Source of the DNA: a virus
Direction: 5' to 3' (one strand)
IMG/VR virus record: IMGVR_UViG_3300004369_000010
Location: 1-64,000 of that record
Length of the DNA stretch: 64,000 bases
Notes under the pieces: generated by a model
The model's database searches: none
What the model was told of the DNA's origin: nothing
Seen by the model: only the letters and a program-made list of their open reading frames with translations
Shown here: positions 26,217-34,418 of the stretch, piece by piece
How the letters are laid out: each line of letters begins with the position of its first letter
How positions within the stretch are numbered: position 1 is the stretch's first letter
Translations under genes and position numbers: made by a program

Positions 26217-26650
26217 GTCATTCTCCCCCTAACCACATATTTAGCGGCCTTCTCGGAGATTTCACGCGAAAAGCCTGGAGGATCAAAAACGATCTTTCTT
26301 GCTGGCATTTTGGTGGTTCCGTACTGATGAAACTTTGCGTACTCAACATTTGTACCGAACTGAGCCCACGAAGGGGTGATCACATTTGGCGCACCCCGCA
26401 AAGATGCGAGGCTACTAAATAACTTACCTGTGCGTATCATGAGTGGCCACGCATAAAAATCACGTCGGGGTTTCCACCCGCCCACAGGAAGACCCCCAGT
26501 AGTAAAGTTTTCCGAATTAGCCCGTTCCAACATGCGGCGGGCCTCTGAAAATACAGGCATAAAATTCTTGGATCGATTCTGCATGGCCTCTAGCCGAGCC
26601 AAGGCTTTGCCTGCGTCACAATCAATCTCAACACGAACAGATTTAGCCAT
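26213..26650 (-). CDS. Tail completion/virion morphogenesis protein (gpS/HK97 gp10-like)
   Basis: I start it at ATG 26650 (145 residues), which shares a base with the upstream stop (TGATG). An ATG eight codons earlier would overlap that gene. It has the family pattern: RNRSKNFMPVFSEARRMLER-type helices, then WAQFGTNVEYAKFHQYGTTK and MPARKIVFDPPGFSREI. Such proteins sit at the head-tail neck. Operon order (connector, this, terminator, sheath) is conventional. Confidence 0.8.
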   Translation of the reverse strand: MAKSVRVEIDCDAGKALARLEAMQNRSKNFMPVFSEARRMLERANSENFTTGGLPVGGWKPRRDFYAWPLMIRTGKLFSSLASLRGAPNVITPSWAQFGTNVEYAKFHQYGTTKMPARKIVFDPPGFSREISEKAAKYVVRGRMT

Positions 26651-27279
26651 CAGGAAACTCTGACCCTCCTCCATCGGCGGAATGAGGCTATTTCTTCTGG
26701 CGTAAAGCCGGTTGTCAAAGGTGCAGTATTGCGTGTCTCCAGATCCCTGATACCCACGACATCATCATGCATATTCTGCATTTCTCGTGCTGCTGCACGC
26801 AAAATTGCCAATCGCATCATCTTGATAGCAGATCCGTCCAATCCAGCCGAATATACGATCTGAACCGTGTCGTTCGCAAAAGTACGATAAATGTCAACAC
26901 CGTAACGACGAACGATAAAGTCAGTACCTTCAGTCAACGTCACGGGATCTCCGCCTGGAGTCGGGCCAGTAACAACAATTGAAGAGACGCTATGAACTGG
27001 AGAATTTCTCAAATACACCGTGTACGGAGGCTGAAGAAACGAAAGCACATTGCCAGTCGTATCCAAAGAGTAGTCATAGAAAAACGATGAGTTGGGAATG
27101 CCTACATTATTTGATTCAACTTTATAAGACTCGTTAAATGTTTCTATTTCAACAGGTCGGCGAAGGTAGGCTTCAAGTTCACTTTGCAAGCCCTCCAACA
27201 CATACCCGGCTGCGTGACCTTGCCGATTGCTGAACTTGATGTCCATATACCGTTCAAGTTCTTGGCTTGTTACCAGCAT
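26650..27279 (-). CDS. Head-tail connector (adaptor) protein
   Basis: I choose ATG 27279 (209 residues) because a GAGGA ribosome site lies eight bases before it; the longer form would start at a TTG at 27300. The sequence has ERYMDIKFSNRQGHAAGYVL, ELEAYLRRPVEIETFNESYK, a beta section (YTVYLRNSPVHSVSSIVVTG) and a helical C-terminus (MMRLAILRAAAREMQNMHDD). That is the pattern of gp6/gp15-type adaptors below the portal. Unusually, no capsid gene precedes it; the upstream gene is the ADP-ribosylhydrolase fusion. Confidence 0.75.
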   Translation of the reverse strand: MLVTSQELERYMDIKFSNRQGHAAGYVLEGLQSELEAYLRRPVEIETFNESYKVESNNVGIPNSSFFYDYSLDTTGNVLSFLQPPYTVYLRNSPVHSVSSIVVTGPTPGGDPVTLTEGTDFIVRRYGVDIYRTFANDTVQIVYSAGLDGSAIKMMRLAILRAAAREMQNMHDDVVGIRDLETRNTAPLTTGFTPEEIASFRRWRRVRVS

Positions 27280-27298
27280 TTTTTCGTCCTCAGAAAGC

Positions 27299-27331
27299 AA
27301 GATAGGAAGGGCATTTTGCCCTCCCTATCTT
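27299..27331 (-). terminator. Hairpin after the ADP-ribosylhydrolase fusion gene
   Basis: A 14-bp stem with one mismatch (27299-27312 with 27318-27331) and a 5-nt loop lies between 27353 and the connector gene. A T-containing stretch follows on the minus strand. It probably insulates the neck/tail operon from the genes upstream. Confidence 0.7.
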
Positions 27332-27352
27332 ACAACTTTGCTAAGTGCCTAA

Positions 27353-28906
27353 TCAGAAGGTGTTCAGAAAAGCCGTAAATTGCTCGTTACCTGCGGGATC
27401 ATACAGGGGCCATTGCTCAGCAAGCCAACTATGCGCCTCCGCATGAGTCTTGCCATAACGCTTCATATACCAGGCTTTCAGGATGAAGCCAGTTCGGCTA
27501 CGGCCAGCATGGCAATGAACAAGAACATCACGACCCTCACTCAACCAAGCATCAATAGTCTGAAGACAATCCCAAACAACCAGACCCAACTCGTGGTTGT
27601 CAACAGAGTTATCAATCAAGTAGATCTCTCGCCTAACAGGAACATGATCAATATGCCCGAATGTTCGGCACAATGACAAAACAGCCGTATCCGGGCTAAC
27701 AGTTTTTGCTCCCCCCAAATTTGACGCGTAGACTCCAGTAGCGTCCACCTTGGCAGGTAGAGCAACAGGCTCTTCCAATGTCTGAGGAACAACGTTTAAG
27801 TTGATCAGGCTTCTAGCAATATCACTTAACTTGGCGTAATTATATGCAAGCCGCGAAGGACGCTTATCCCCCTTTTCATTGAATGGAGAATCAACATGAC
27901 CATTCAGATATGTCGTGAAACGAGAAGGGATCGCTTGAATCCCGTACAGCGATCCAGCCAGCGCGCCAGCAACACACGCTACAGTATCGGTATCTCCGCC
28001 CAAGTTAATTGCTGACACGACTGCATTTTCAAATCTTTCACTGAGCGGTATACCAAATTCGGAATTTTTTACAGCCCAGTACGCTTGCGCAAGACAAACC
28101 CACGCTGAACCATTTGAACCTTCAAGCAAGGCTGAATTGGGTTCATCAGGTGAATAATCTTCTAGGATTGAATACGCAAAGGTGATCGGATCACAATCAA
28201 CCGATTCCTCAATGTAGTCGTATGTTTTAGATTGGGTCATTGCATCAATTGCGGCTTCCATCATTCCGTATGCTGAAACCGCATCTCCAACAATTGCTGA
28301 TCGAATCATGGTCGCAGCAAGACCGGCACACAGCGCTCCGCGGACGTCATAATGAGTCAAGCGCGCTTGGCGAAACGCAACAGAAAATGTGTCTGCAGCG
28401 CTGTAACGGGAACCCCAAATTCCAATTGGGCTTACTCGCATCACCGATCCGTTGCCTCCACTTGCACCACGCTTTGCGTGACCTATGGCAGCAGCGTCTA
28501 TATAGTTGTGTCCACTGTACAAAGCGCTGGCTGTAGTCGTTCCAACATCGCGCGCTGTTTTCGCCCAATGAACAAACCGGTTAAATATGTCATCAGGGCT
28601 GTAGGAAAGATTATTGGCAATCAATGATTCGGCAATACACAATGCCATCTGCGTATCATCAGTGAACTCGGCGGGTTTCCAGCCGAAACCGCCACCGCCA
28701 ACCATCTGCCCAATACCACCGTGTTTTCCTAATCCGGGGAATTTGTCATATTGGTTTGCTGGACCAAACTCAAACGGTGCGCCCAGAGCATCGCCAACAG
28801 CTTGACCCACTAAAGCGCCTATCGCAAAGGGCTTGTACTCATGTAGGTCATCATTAGTAATTCGTTTTGGGGATGGGGATTTAAATGTAGTTTCAAGTAA
28901 TGTCAT
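27353..28906 (-). CDS. ADP-ribosylglycohydrolase (DraG/ARH) fused to dual-specificity phosphatase
   Basis: The product is 517 residues with two domains. Residues about 25-335 are a DraG/ARH fold: ALVGQAVGDALGAPFE, the metal-binding FTDDTQMAL (T82-T85) and NLGGDTDTVACVAGALAG (G303-T308). These residues bind two Mg ions and remove ADP-ribose from modified side chains. Residues about 385-517 are a dual-specificity phosphatase with the active loop HCHAGRSRT (C465 nucleophile, R471). Both sites look intact. The gene lies alone between a glycosyltransferase and the head-tail connector, with a hairpin after it. It may reverse ADP-ribosylation of phage or host targets. The phosphatase substrate is unknown. 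Confidence 0.88.
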   Translation of the reverse strand: MTLLETTFKSPSPKRITNDDLHEYKPFAIGALVGQAVGDALGAPFEFGPANQYDKFPGLGKHGGIGQMVGGGGFGWKPAEFTDDTQMALCIAESLIANNLSYSPDDIFNRFVHWAKTARDVGTTTASALYSGHNYIDAAAIGHAKRGASGGNGSVMRVSPIGIWGSRYSAADTFSVAFRQARLTHYDVRGALCAGLAATMIRSAIVGDAVSAYGMMEAAIDAMTQSKTYDYIEESVDCDPITFAYSILEDYSPDEPNSALLEGSNGSAWVCLAQAYWAVKNSEFGIPLSERFENAVVSAINLGGDTDTVACVAGALAGSLYGIQAIPSRFTTYLNGHVDSPFNEKGDKRPSRLAYNYAKLSDIARSLINLNVVPQTLEEPVALPAKVDATGVYASNLGGAKTVSPDTAVLSLCRTFGHIDHVPVRREIYLIDNSVDNHELGLVVWDCLQTIDAWLSEGRDVLVHCHAGRSRTGFILKAWYMKRYGKTHAEAHSWLAEQWPLYDPAGNEQFTAFLNTF

Positions 28907-28945
28907 GTCAACATGATAGTTGCGAGGACAGGCTTTGACAACTTT

Positions 28946-30022
28946 TTAGAGATAATTATCAAACACATTTGACCAGGTAGAAGCCATATTTTTGACATCC
29001 AGCTCATTTTTTACGATTTCCAGTTGCTCTTTGGCTTCCTTGGATCGCACACCTATATGGCACAACTCCTCCAGGTGTTCCGTCCACTCTTCTTTTGTTG
29101 ACGCGAGTCTGCCGATTCCGTACTCGTCCTTTAGGCGTCTATATTCTCCGACATCTGACGCAACAAAGGGGATTCCAGCTGATGCGTATTCAATCCCTTT
29201 AATCCATGACTTGGCCCAGTTGAAAGGAATGTCGTTCAGCGGAGCTAAACCAATGTCAAACTGAAACGACAGTTTCGCGTATTTCTGGGGATGATGCATG
29301 GGTGTTTTGCTAACTTTGTCCCGAGGTATGCCAACTCGATCAGCGAACCAAACTGCTGAGTCAACATGGCCAGAGTGGTGACAGCGAAATCCCTTACTAC
29401 CTAGAACACCCTGAAGAAGTTCCAGGTCGCCTGAACGGTGAGAAGTTGATCCGACCCAACCGACAACAGGTTTTTTATTACGGAAATATCGCTTATCGAA
29501 ATCAGCGACCGTTACACAATTATGAACTAGATGAACATTTTTGCAATTGAATTCATTTTTCATCTTGTTGAACAAAAAAGGAGTAGACGATATTACCCCG
29601 TCACCCAATTGAATTATTTTTTTGTAATGTTCAATATTTTCGTCTTTATTGAAGTCGGGGTGCGTCAGTTTGTATGCATGGTTATCCTCATGTAAACCCC
29701 AGTACCAGTCATCAATATCGTTAAGAATTACTGGTCCATTTGGATTTCTGTTCTCCAGCTTTTCTACGAGCGCACCAAACATCAACCGCTGTAACACAAT
29801 AATGTCGCAGTCGTAATGGGTGTTACCGAACCAGTCAATAACGCCCATTCCCTTGTCTTTATGATGCACTAGCAAACCCGTTACAGACGGATGCTTAAGG
29901 TGTGGCCTATTTTGTTGTAGTCGAACCCAATTAGACCCACCTGGAACTGGACCCTGATCCGTTGTAAGCGTGCGCGACCAATCAGTTGAAGCGATACCAA
30001 TTTTTACTCTTTTGCCCATCAA
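28946..30022 (-). CDS. Glycosyltransferase, GT-B fold (GT4-like)
   Basis: The 358-residue protein shows the GT-B layout. The N-terminal domain has IILNDIDDWYWGLHEDN-type acidic motifs and ISSTPFLFNKMKNEFNCKNV. The hinge reads PVVGWVGSTSHRSGDLELLQ, and the C-terminal donor site is QFDIGLAPLNDIPFNWAKSW, then GIEYASAGIPFVASDVGEYR with its EYxxxGxPF pattern. It would transfer a sugar from a nucleotide donor. In actinophages such enzymes can decorate capsid or tail proteins; a role on DNA or host surface is also possible. Start is ATG 30022 or the next codon. Confidence 0.85.
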   Translation of the reverse strand: MMGKRVKIGIASTDWSRTLTTDQGPVPGGSNWVRLQQNRPHLKHPSVTGLLVHHKDKGMGVIDWFGNTHYDCDIIVLQRLMFGALVEKLENRNPNGPVILNDIDDWYWGLHEDNHAYKLTHPDFNKDENIEHYKKIIQLGDGVISSTPFLFNKMKNEFNCKNVHLVHNCVTVADFDKRYFRNKKPVVGWVGSTSHRSGDLELLQGVLGSKGFRCHHSGHVDSAVWFADRVGIPRDKVSKTPMHHPQKYAKLSFQFDIGLAPLNDIPFNWAKSWIKGIEYASAGIPFVASDVGEYRRLKDEYGIGRLASTKEEWTEHLEELCHIGVRSKEAKEQLEIVKNELDVKNMASTWSNVFDNYL

Positions 30023-30084
30023 TTAATCTCCAAGCGTTACCAACGCTGAGACTATAGCAAATCCATGTCAAACGGTATTTGGTG

Positions 30085-30255
30085 TTAGTTATTGTTATTG
30101 CCCTGGCGGCCACGCAAGCGACGACCAACTCCGCGTGAGCCACGAGCCAAAGCCCTCAACATTGCCGCCAAAGCACGACGCCACCACGACGGTCGACGAC
30201 CATCACGTGCATCTGGGCTAATTTCCTCATCAGGCAAGTTATTAGGGGTGGGCAT
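30085..30255 (-). CDS. Small strongly basic peptide
   Basis: This is a 56-residue ORF with a GGAGAAGAA ribosome site before ATG 30255. The first 16 residues are acidic/neutral (MPTPNNLPDEEISPDARD). The rest is Arg/Trp-rich (GRRPSWWRRALAAMLRALAR, GVGRRLRGRQGNNNN) and would form an amphipathic basic helix. It fits the gap between the ParB-like and glycosyltransferase genes exactly. It could bind nucleic acid or membrane; no family is recognised. Confidence 0.65.
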   Translation of the reverse strand: MPTPNNLPDEEISPDARDGRRPSWWRRALAAMLRALARGSRGVGRRLRGRQGNNNN

Positions 30256-30306
30256 TTCTTCTCCGTCCGACTGAACAAGAATAGCATCTCAGCACCAACA
30301 AGAATT

Positions 30307-30867
30307 TTACCGATCTGGATTGGGTGGCCTTTCAATGAATCCCGCCTGCTCGGTAAGGCTGGCTGGGGCTTCAACCGGAACCCATGCTTGTGAGTACTTG
30401 TGTTGGGCAACTTTCCGGTTCTTAATGAGAGTGCCATCAATCATTAGATCAATTTCATCATTCCTCATGACAAGCATCCTCTTTAAATCGGTTTCCGCAT
30501 AGCGGCCCGACATAATGATGTCCCTAAAAATGCGAGACATCCTTTTCGCCTGAGTTGCCCCCTTGGCCCTATTCAGGCGGAGATGCAGAAGCATCGCATC
30601 AATATCGCCACAGTCTTCATAGATCACTGGAACTAAGCCCTTGTATGTTTTTCTAATGGACTTTATTGAACCCGCAATCTCCCAGCGATAGTGACCATCA
30701 ATGATGACACCCTTGGACTTCTGAACCACAATAGGTTGCAGCCATCCATAGTCGTCCATGGAGCGTGCGAGTACCTCCAAGTCGGGGGCCAACACATATG
30801 ATGCCCGCCACGAAGCAGGCTTTAAAGTTGAGCCATCAACCCACACAATATTTTCATTCGGCTTCAC
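30307..30867 (-). CDS. ParB-like (sulfiredoxin-fold) protein
   Basis: The 186-residue product has the ParB N-domain features: LEVLARSMDDYGWLQPIVVQ, then KGVIIDGHYRWEIAGSI with the GHYRW variant of the GHRR-type box, and PVIYEDCGDIDAMLLHLRLN. It lies two bases downstream of the PAPS-reductase-like gene. In E. coli the paired IbrA (PAPS-reductase family) and IbrB (ParB-like) proteins have this arrangement. Function in phages is unsettled; regulation or DNA modification has been suggested for such pairs. Confidence 0.8.
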   Translation of the reverse strand: MKPNENIVWVDGSTLKPASWRASYVLAPDLEVLARSMDDYGWLQPIVVQKSKGVIIDGHYRWEIAGSIKSIRKTYKGLVPVIYEDCGDIDAMLLHLRLNRAKGATQAKRMSRIFRDIIMSGRYAETDLKRMLVMRNDEIDLMIDGTLIKNRKVAQHKYSQAWVPVEAPASLTEQAGFIERPPNPDR

Positions 30868-30869
30868 AT

Positions 30870-32033
30870 TTACCTCAAATCATCAACGGAATCAAGGGCA
30901 TCCAAACTAGCCATTTCCTGTGCCTCTTCCATCTGAATCGTATACGCACGAGTCTTCGGCCCAATCGGATTGACAGAAGTGATATTAAACTCGTTTAACA
31001 AAATATTTCTAATCAGCCAATGTATCGGATACGAATTCGGATCCTTGGCATGCTTCTTCCTAAACTCCGCTGCGAATGCCATAGCCCGTTTCTTTAAGCC
31101 AGGCGTTAGCACATTATCGTCAATGCACAGACGTACGCCCTTCCACCCATCACGAGCGTACATCTTGATCATTTGTTCAACGTCAAACTCCGCCCAGCAT
31201 CTCCTCTGCGCATCAATTTGCGGAAAGCATTCGTACAGTCGGTCATAAAACTCAGGCTCCGTAGCAACAACATCACCAATACGGCGAATGGCAACAGCGT
31301 GCAAAGGAATACCCACTCTGGTATTTGAGCCAGTAATCGCTGCGAGGTCATAGTACTCGCAGTATGAGGCGTTGTGTTCTTCCGTGATGAACTTGAGAAC
31401 ATCGTCAGTCGTCCAGTCATAAATCACCTTCGCAAATCTCAGCGGAATTGACTTCTTCATACGAAACGGTACATTGATGTAGTTCTCATGCAACTTTTGA
31501 ACACACGACCGATATCGGATCATTGACTCATTTGCTCTAACGCCAGTAATAAACGCCGTTCTACCCTTCTTGCCCTGCATTGTGTAATAGTCAATTGATT
31601 CGGGAATTGCTTGGGACGGATTTAAACCGAAATGTTCAGCCGTAATCGCCCAATGTGGCATATCTCGATAAAGACGCCCCTCTTTTGCTCGTTTCGGAGA
31701 CCAGAGAAGACAATACTCCCTCCTACCCAGCACCCAGATTTCTTGGCCCTGAGGAAGGCAATACCACTCCATATCAACCCAGTCGTAGTTTCGCACCTCC
31801 TCAATAAATGACAACACCGCTGGAGAAACCATCTCTTCATCACGGAAAATAACCTTCACAGGTCCGAGGTTCCGTTCCTCGTGAATTTCCTTGGCTAGGT
31901 ACAAGATCGCTGTTGAATCTTTGCCTCCAGAAAACTGCACGCAAACGGTATCAAATGTGTCGTAAACATGGCGCATTCGCTCGCGCGCCGCATCAACACA
32001 GTTGATATCAAGAAACATACGTTGCCGAGTCAT
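30870..32033 (-). CDS. PAPS reductase / DndC-family ATP-pyrophosphatase
   Basis: The 387-residue protein has the PP-loop SGGKDS at 35-40 (VCVQFSGGKDSTAILYLAKE), then VIFRDEEMVSPAVLSFIEEV, TAFITGVRANESMIRYRSC and WTTDDVLKFI. These are the features of the PAPS-reductase/IbrA family, which activates a substrate with ATP in sulfur or nucleotide chemistry. ParB-like genes lie on both sides (30307 and 32591) and a zinc/HTH protein overlaps its start by four bases. The substrate cannot be deduced. A link to phosphorothioate-like DNA modification is only a family-level possibility. Confidence 0.88.
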   Translation of the reverse strand: MTRQRMFLDINCVDAARERMRHVYDTFDTVCVQFSGGKDSTAILYLAKEIHEERNLGPVKVIFRDEEMVSPAVLSFIEEVRNYDWVDMEWYCLPQGQEIWVLGRREYCLLWSPKRAKEGRLYRDMPHWAITAEHFGLNPSQAIPESIDYYTMQGKKGRTAFITGVRANESMIRYRSCVQKLHENYINVPFRMKKSIPLRFAKVIYDWTTDDVLKFITEEHNASYCEYYDLAAITGSNTRVGIPLHAVAIRRIGDVVATEPEFYDRLYECFPQIDAQRRCWAEFDVEQMIKMYARDGWKGVRLCIDDNVLTPGLKKRAMAFAAEFRKKHAKDPNSYPIHWLIRNILLNEFNITSVNPIGPKTRAYTIQMEEAQEMASLDALDSVDDLR

Positions 32034-32581
32034 AAGGCTTCTTTGGGCATCAAATTTTTGTGGATTTTACGTAGCCGCTCTAGACGCTCAACACGAATGT
32101 TTTTCTTGATGTTAATATGCGATCCCGGTTTTGCTCCGAGCATCTCAGCAATTTCTGTTTTTTTGAAACCAATATCAACTAGATCCTTCACAAGTTGCTT
32201 GGCTTCGCCTGCTGGAACCCACGAATACGGGTGCGGATCAATTGCAGCAACACCAAGTATGCGGTCACTTGTATTTTTACGAATCTGGTCGCACTTGCCC
32301 TGTCGAATTCGTAGAAGCCTAGATACAGCAACTCCTGAGCGTTCAGAAATCGTTCGTAACCCGATCTTCTTTTGCCCCAAAAACAGTAAGTGAATTCTGG
32401 CATTCCTAGCATTTACCATTCGTACGGGTCGAGCCTCAATGCCTAATTTTTCTCTACGCCGTTCGCGAGACATGTTCAATTCATACACTCGGTGCGCCTC
32501 TTTGCACTCATTACACCTACATCCACTTGCATAGGTTGAATGTCTGCCATGAGTGACAGGCTTCCGACTATTTGCTGTCAT
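32030..32581 (-). CDS. Zinc-binding protein with helix-turn-helix segments
   Basis: The product has 183 residues. The N-terminus is a compact metal site (HGRHSTYASGCRCNECKEAH, then RVYELNMSRERRR), a motif common in actinophages and repeated in the protein at 35980. Two HTH-like parts follow: KIGLRTISERSGVAVSRLLR around residues 71-90 and DIGFKKTEIAEMLGAKPGSH around 136-155. It is therefore a likely DNA-binding regulator. Its gene overlaps the PAPS-reductase gene by four bases and follows the second ParB-like gene, so it may regulate or guide that group. Confidence 0.72.
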   Translation of the reverse strand: MTANSRKPVTHGRHSTYASGCRCNECKEAHRVYELNMSRERRREKLGIEARPVRMVNARNARIHLLFLGQKKIGLRTISERSGVAVSRLLRIRQGKCDQIRKNTSDRILGVAAIDPHPYSWVPAGEAKQLVKDLVDIGFKKTEIAEMLGAKPGSHINIKKNIRVERLERLRKIHKNLMPKEAL

Positions 32582-32590
32582 ATTTAATCC

Positions 32591-33361
32591 TCAGAAGTCA
32601 GCGTGCGCGTCAATAAAATTCATAAGCCGTTGCGCTGTTGTATCACCATCAATTGATGGCTCCGTTCTCAACCAACGAATAAACGAATACCATTTAGCCT
32701 GCTGGTCAGCATCATCAAAAACCAAAGAGTATTGAACGACGGCTTTAGTTGATCCAGACGCACCAATACCAGTGCTTCCCGTCGCCGCAACAGAACGAGC
32801 GTCAACATTCATTGATGGAACAATCTTCGCCCCATCTTCAGTCTGCTCTACAGCAATGTTTTGAATTGGTGCGGAATCTGGGTTAACAATCACGGGCGCT
32901 ACATATCCCGACTCTTCAAGCGAGTCCAATCTGCTTGCCTGAATATCCAACGCTGCTAGCTCAAACTCATCCCACTGAAGATCAACGAGCAGATCTGAAT
33001 ACGACTCAACTACCGTACCCAGCATGTCGTTCAGAAGTTGAGGGTCGGTATAACCCAACTCAGTCGTGCGATTATCTGCCAGAGCAAAAGCTACAGCCTC
33101 CTGTTCGGACGAATCAAAAATAACAGCAGCTATCTTTGACCATCCCAACTGCCTTGCAGCCCGCACCTGATGATTGCCCGCAATGACCGTATAGGTCCCA
33201 TCAGTATTATCCCGAACTACAATTGGTCGAAGTTGTCCGAATTGCTCATAGGACGCAACAATTGCATCAACATTGCCCTTTCGAGGGTTGCCCTCAAGAT
33301 GAACCAGTTTGTTTAAATCTATTGTTAACGCCTCTAGCGATTTATCAATTTTTTCCGTCAT
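32591..33361 (-). CDS. ParB-like nuclease-domain protein
   Basis: The 256-residue product contains the ParB N-domain: LVHLEGNPRKGNVDAIVASY, EQFGQLRPIVVRDN, and TVIAGNHQVRAARQLGWSKI with GNHQVRAA as the box II variant. It continues AVAFALADNRTTELGYTDPQ. The C-terminal 110 residues are different from the 30307 paralogue and end FIRWLRTEPSIDGDTTAQRL. It is the second ParB-like gene of the PAPS-reductase cluster and starts two bases after the deaminase gene. DNA or nucleotide binding is likely; partition is unlikely because no ParA is seen. Confidence 0.82.
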   Translation of the reverse strand: MTEKIDKSLEALTIDLNKLVHLEGNPRKGNVDAIVASYEQFGQLRPIVVRDNTDGTYTVIAGNHQVRAARQLGWSKIAAVIFDSSEQEAVAFALADNRTTELGYTDPQLLNDMLGTVVESYSDLLVDLQWDEFELAALDIQASRLDSLEESGYVAPVIVNPDSAPIQNIAVEQTEDGAKIVPSMNVDARSVAATGSTGIGASGSTKAVVQYSLVFDDADQQAKWYSFIRWLRTEPSIDGDTTAQRLMNFIDAHADF

Positions 33362-33362
33362 G

Positions 33363-33830
33363 TCATACTCCTAGTTCCATGTCCGAAACTTCAACAATGT
33401 CAACTTTAGCGCTGAACAGAAACTCTCGCACCCTGTTCCAATCCTTGTAGGACGAGTCCGAAAAGCACACCACTTTACGAACGCCAGAACTCGCAATTTG
33501 TTTAGCACATCCAAAACATGGAGGTCCGTTGACTATCAATGTCGCCCCTGCTCTTTGGGCAGGATCAGTCCACAATAGAGCATTAGCCTCTGCGTGCTGA
33601 GCGATGCAATTATCGTAAACACTACCGTTAGCCGAATTCATACTTAACCTTGGGCAGAAACCTTCCGAGCAATGGCCCATCCCTGGGGGCGAACCGTTAT
33701 AGCCGAAACCAATTACTCGCCCAGTTTCTTCCAAAACAACAGCGGCATATTGCTTTTTGGAACAGGTTGAAAACTGATGGGCCATCACCGGCAACACCTT
33801 CAACCAATTCCGTTCACGACGCAAAATCAT
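33363..33830 (-). CDS. Deoxycytidylate deaminase
   Basis: The 155-residue protein carries the complete zinc site, HAEAN (H79, E81) and PPCFGCAKQI (C105, C108). It also has YNGSPPGMGHCSEGFCPRL, typical of dCMP deaminases with an extra zinc-binding region. It converts dCMP to dUMP to supply thymidylate synthesis. No thymidylate synthase is in the window. The start overlaps the upstream stop by four bases (33827-33830). A second, different deaminase lies at 57092. Confidence 0.9.
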   Translation of the reverse strand: MILRRERNWLKVLPVMAHQFSTCSKKQYAAVVLEETGRVIGFGYNGSPPGMGHCSEGFCPRLSMNSANGSVYDNCIAQHAEANALLWTDPAQRAGATLIVNGPPCFGCAKQIASSGVRKVVCFSDSSYKDWNRVREFLFSAKVDIVEVSDMELGV

Positions 33831-34171
33831 GAACTTACTTGCTGTCTCACATTTGCCGCCAATGTCCGCAACGCATCAATACTCGTCCTCAATGAAGACA
33901 ACTTCTCGCGTTTTGCTTTCACCAAGGCCTCGGACACCTTCCAAGCAAAAATTTCGCTCTCTAACTTATAATCCGACCAGGCTTCCCGTTCCCGAATTGA
34001 CCCCTTCGCCGACAAGTACTCTTTCGCCCAAGCCGACTTATAGGTCGCTTCCTTGTTCGCTGCATCCTGTGCAAGAACCTCAAAGGTTTCGGTTTCATCT
34101 TCTAACATGCCCGTCAAGCGAAGAATTTCTTCTTCAATCTCAACTTGGCTAATAGGTGCGGATCGACGCAT
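33827..34171 (-). CDS. Hypothetical helical protein
   Basis: This 114-residue protein is predicted to be almost entirely helical, with coiled-coil character: EIEEEILRLTGMLEDETETF, WAKEYLSAKGSIREREAWSD and KVSEALVKAKREKLSSLRTS. Its pattern resembles short recombination-region proteins in tailed phages, but I cannot name the family. It is translationally coupled to the dCMP deaminase gene (ATGA) and follows the RuvC operon. Confidence 0.6.
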   Translation of the reverse strand: MRRSAPISQVEIEEEILRLTGMLEDETETFEVLAQDAANKEATYKSAWAKEYLSAKGSIREREAWSDYKLESEIFAWKVSEALVKAKREKLSSLRTSIDALRTLAANVRQQVSS

Positions 34172-34190
34172 ACTTCTCCCTCAAACTTAG

Positions 34191-34418
34191 TTAGTTGATA
34201 ATTTTAAAAATTGTTGACCACAACATTGGCCACTCAGTTGAATGTCTCACCAAGATTCGTCGATGCCACGTTGGGTTAGAACCCTCTTCTAGAACCCTCA
34301 TACGAAGTTCATCAATCAGCAACTCTAATTCGTTGACCTTCTCCCGAGTCATACAAAGTTCTTCCTCCAACCGCATCCGCGACACTTGAAGGTCACCAAT
34401 AATTGCATCATGTTCCAT
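34191..34418 (-). CDS. Hypothetical coiled-coil protein
   Basis: I choose ATG 34418 (75 residues) because a strong GGAGG ribosome site precedes it; the longer frame to 34472 lies inside the RuvC gene. The sequence has heptad-like helices (LQVSRMRLEEELCMTREKVN, LELLIDELRMRVLEE) and a C-terminal segment with three Trp residues. It overlaps the RuvC gene end by 11 bases. No family is recognised. Confidence 0.6.
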   Translation of the reverse strand: MEHDAIIGDLQVSRMRLEEELCMTREKVNELELLIDELRMRVLEEGSNPTWHRRILVRHSTEWPMLWSTIFKIIN

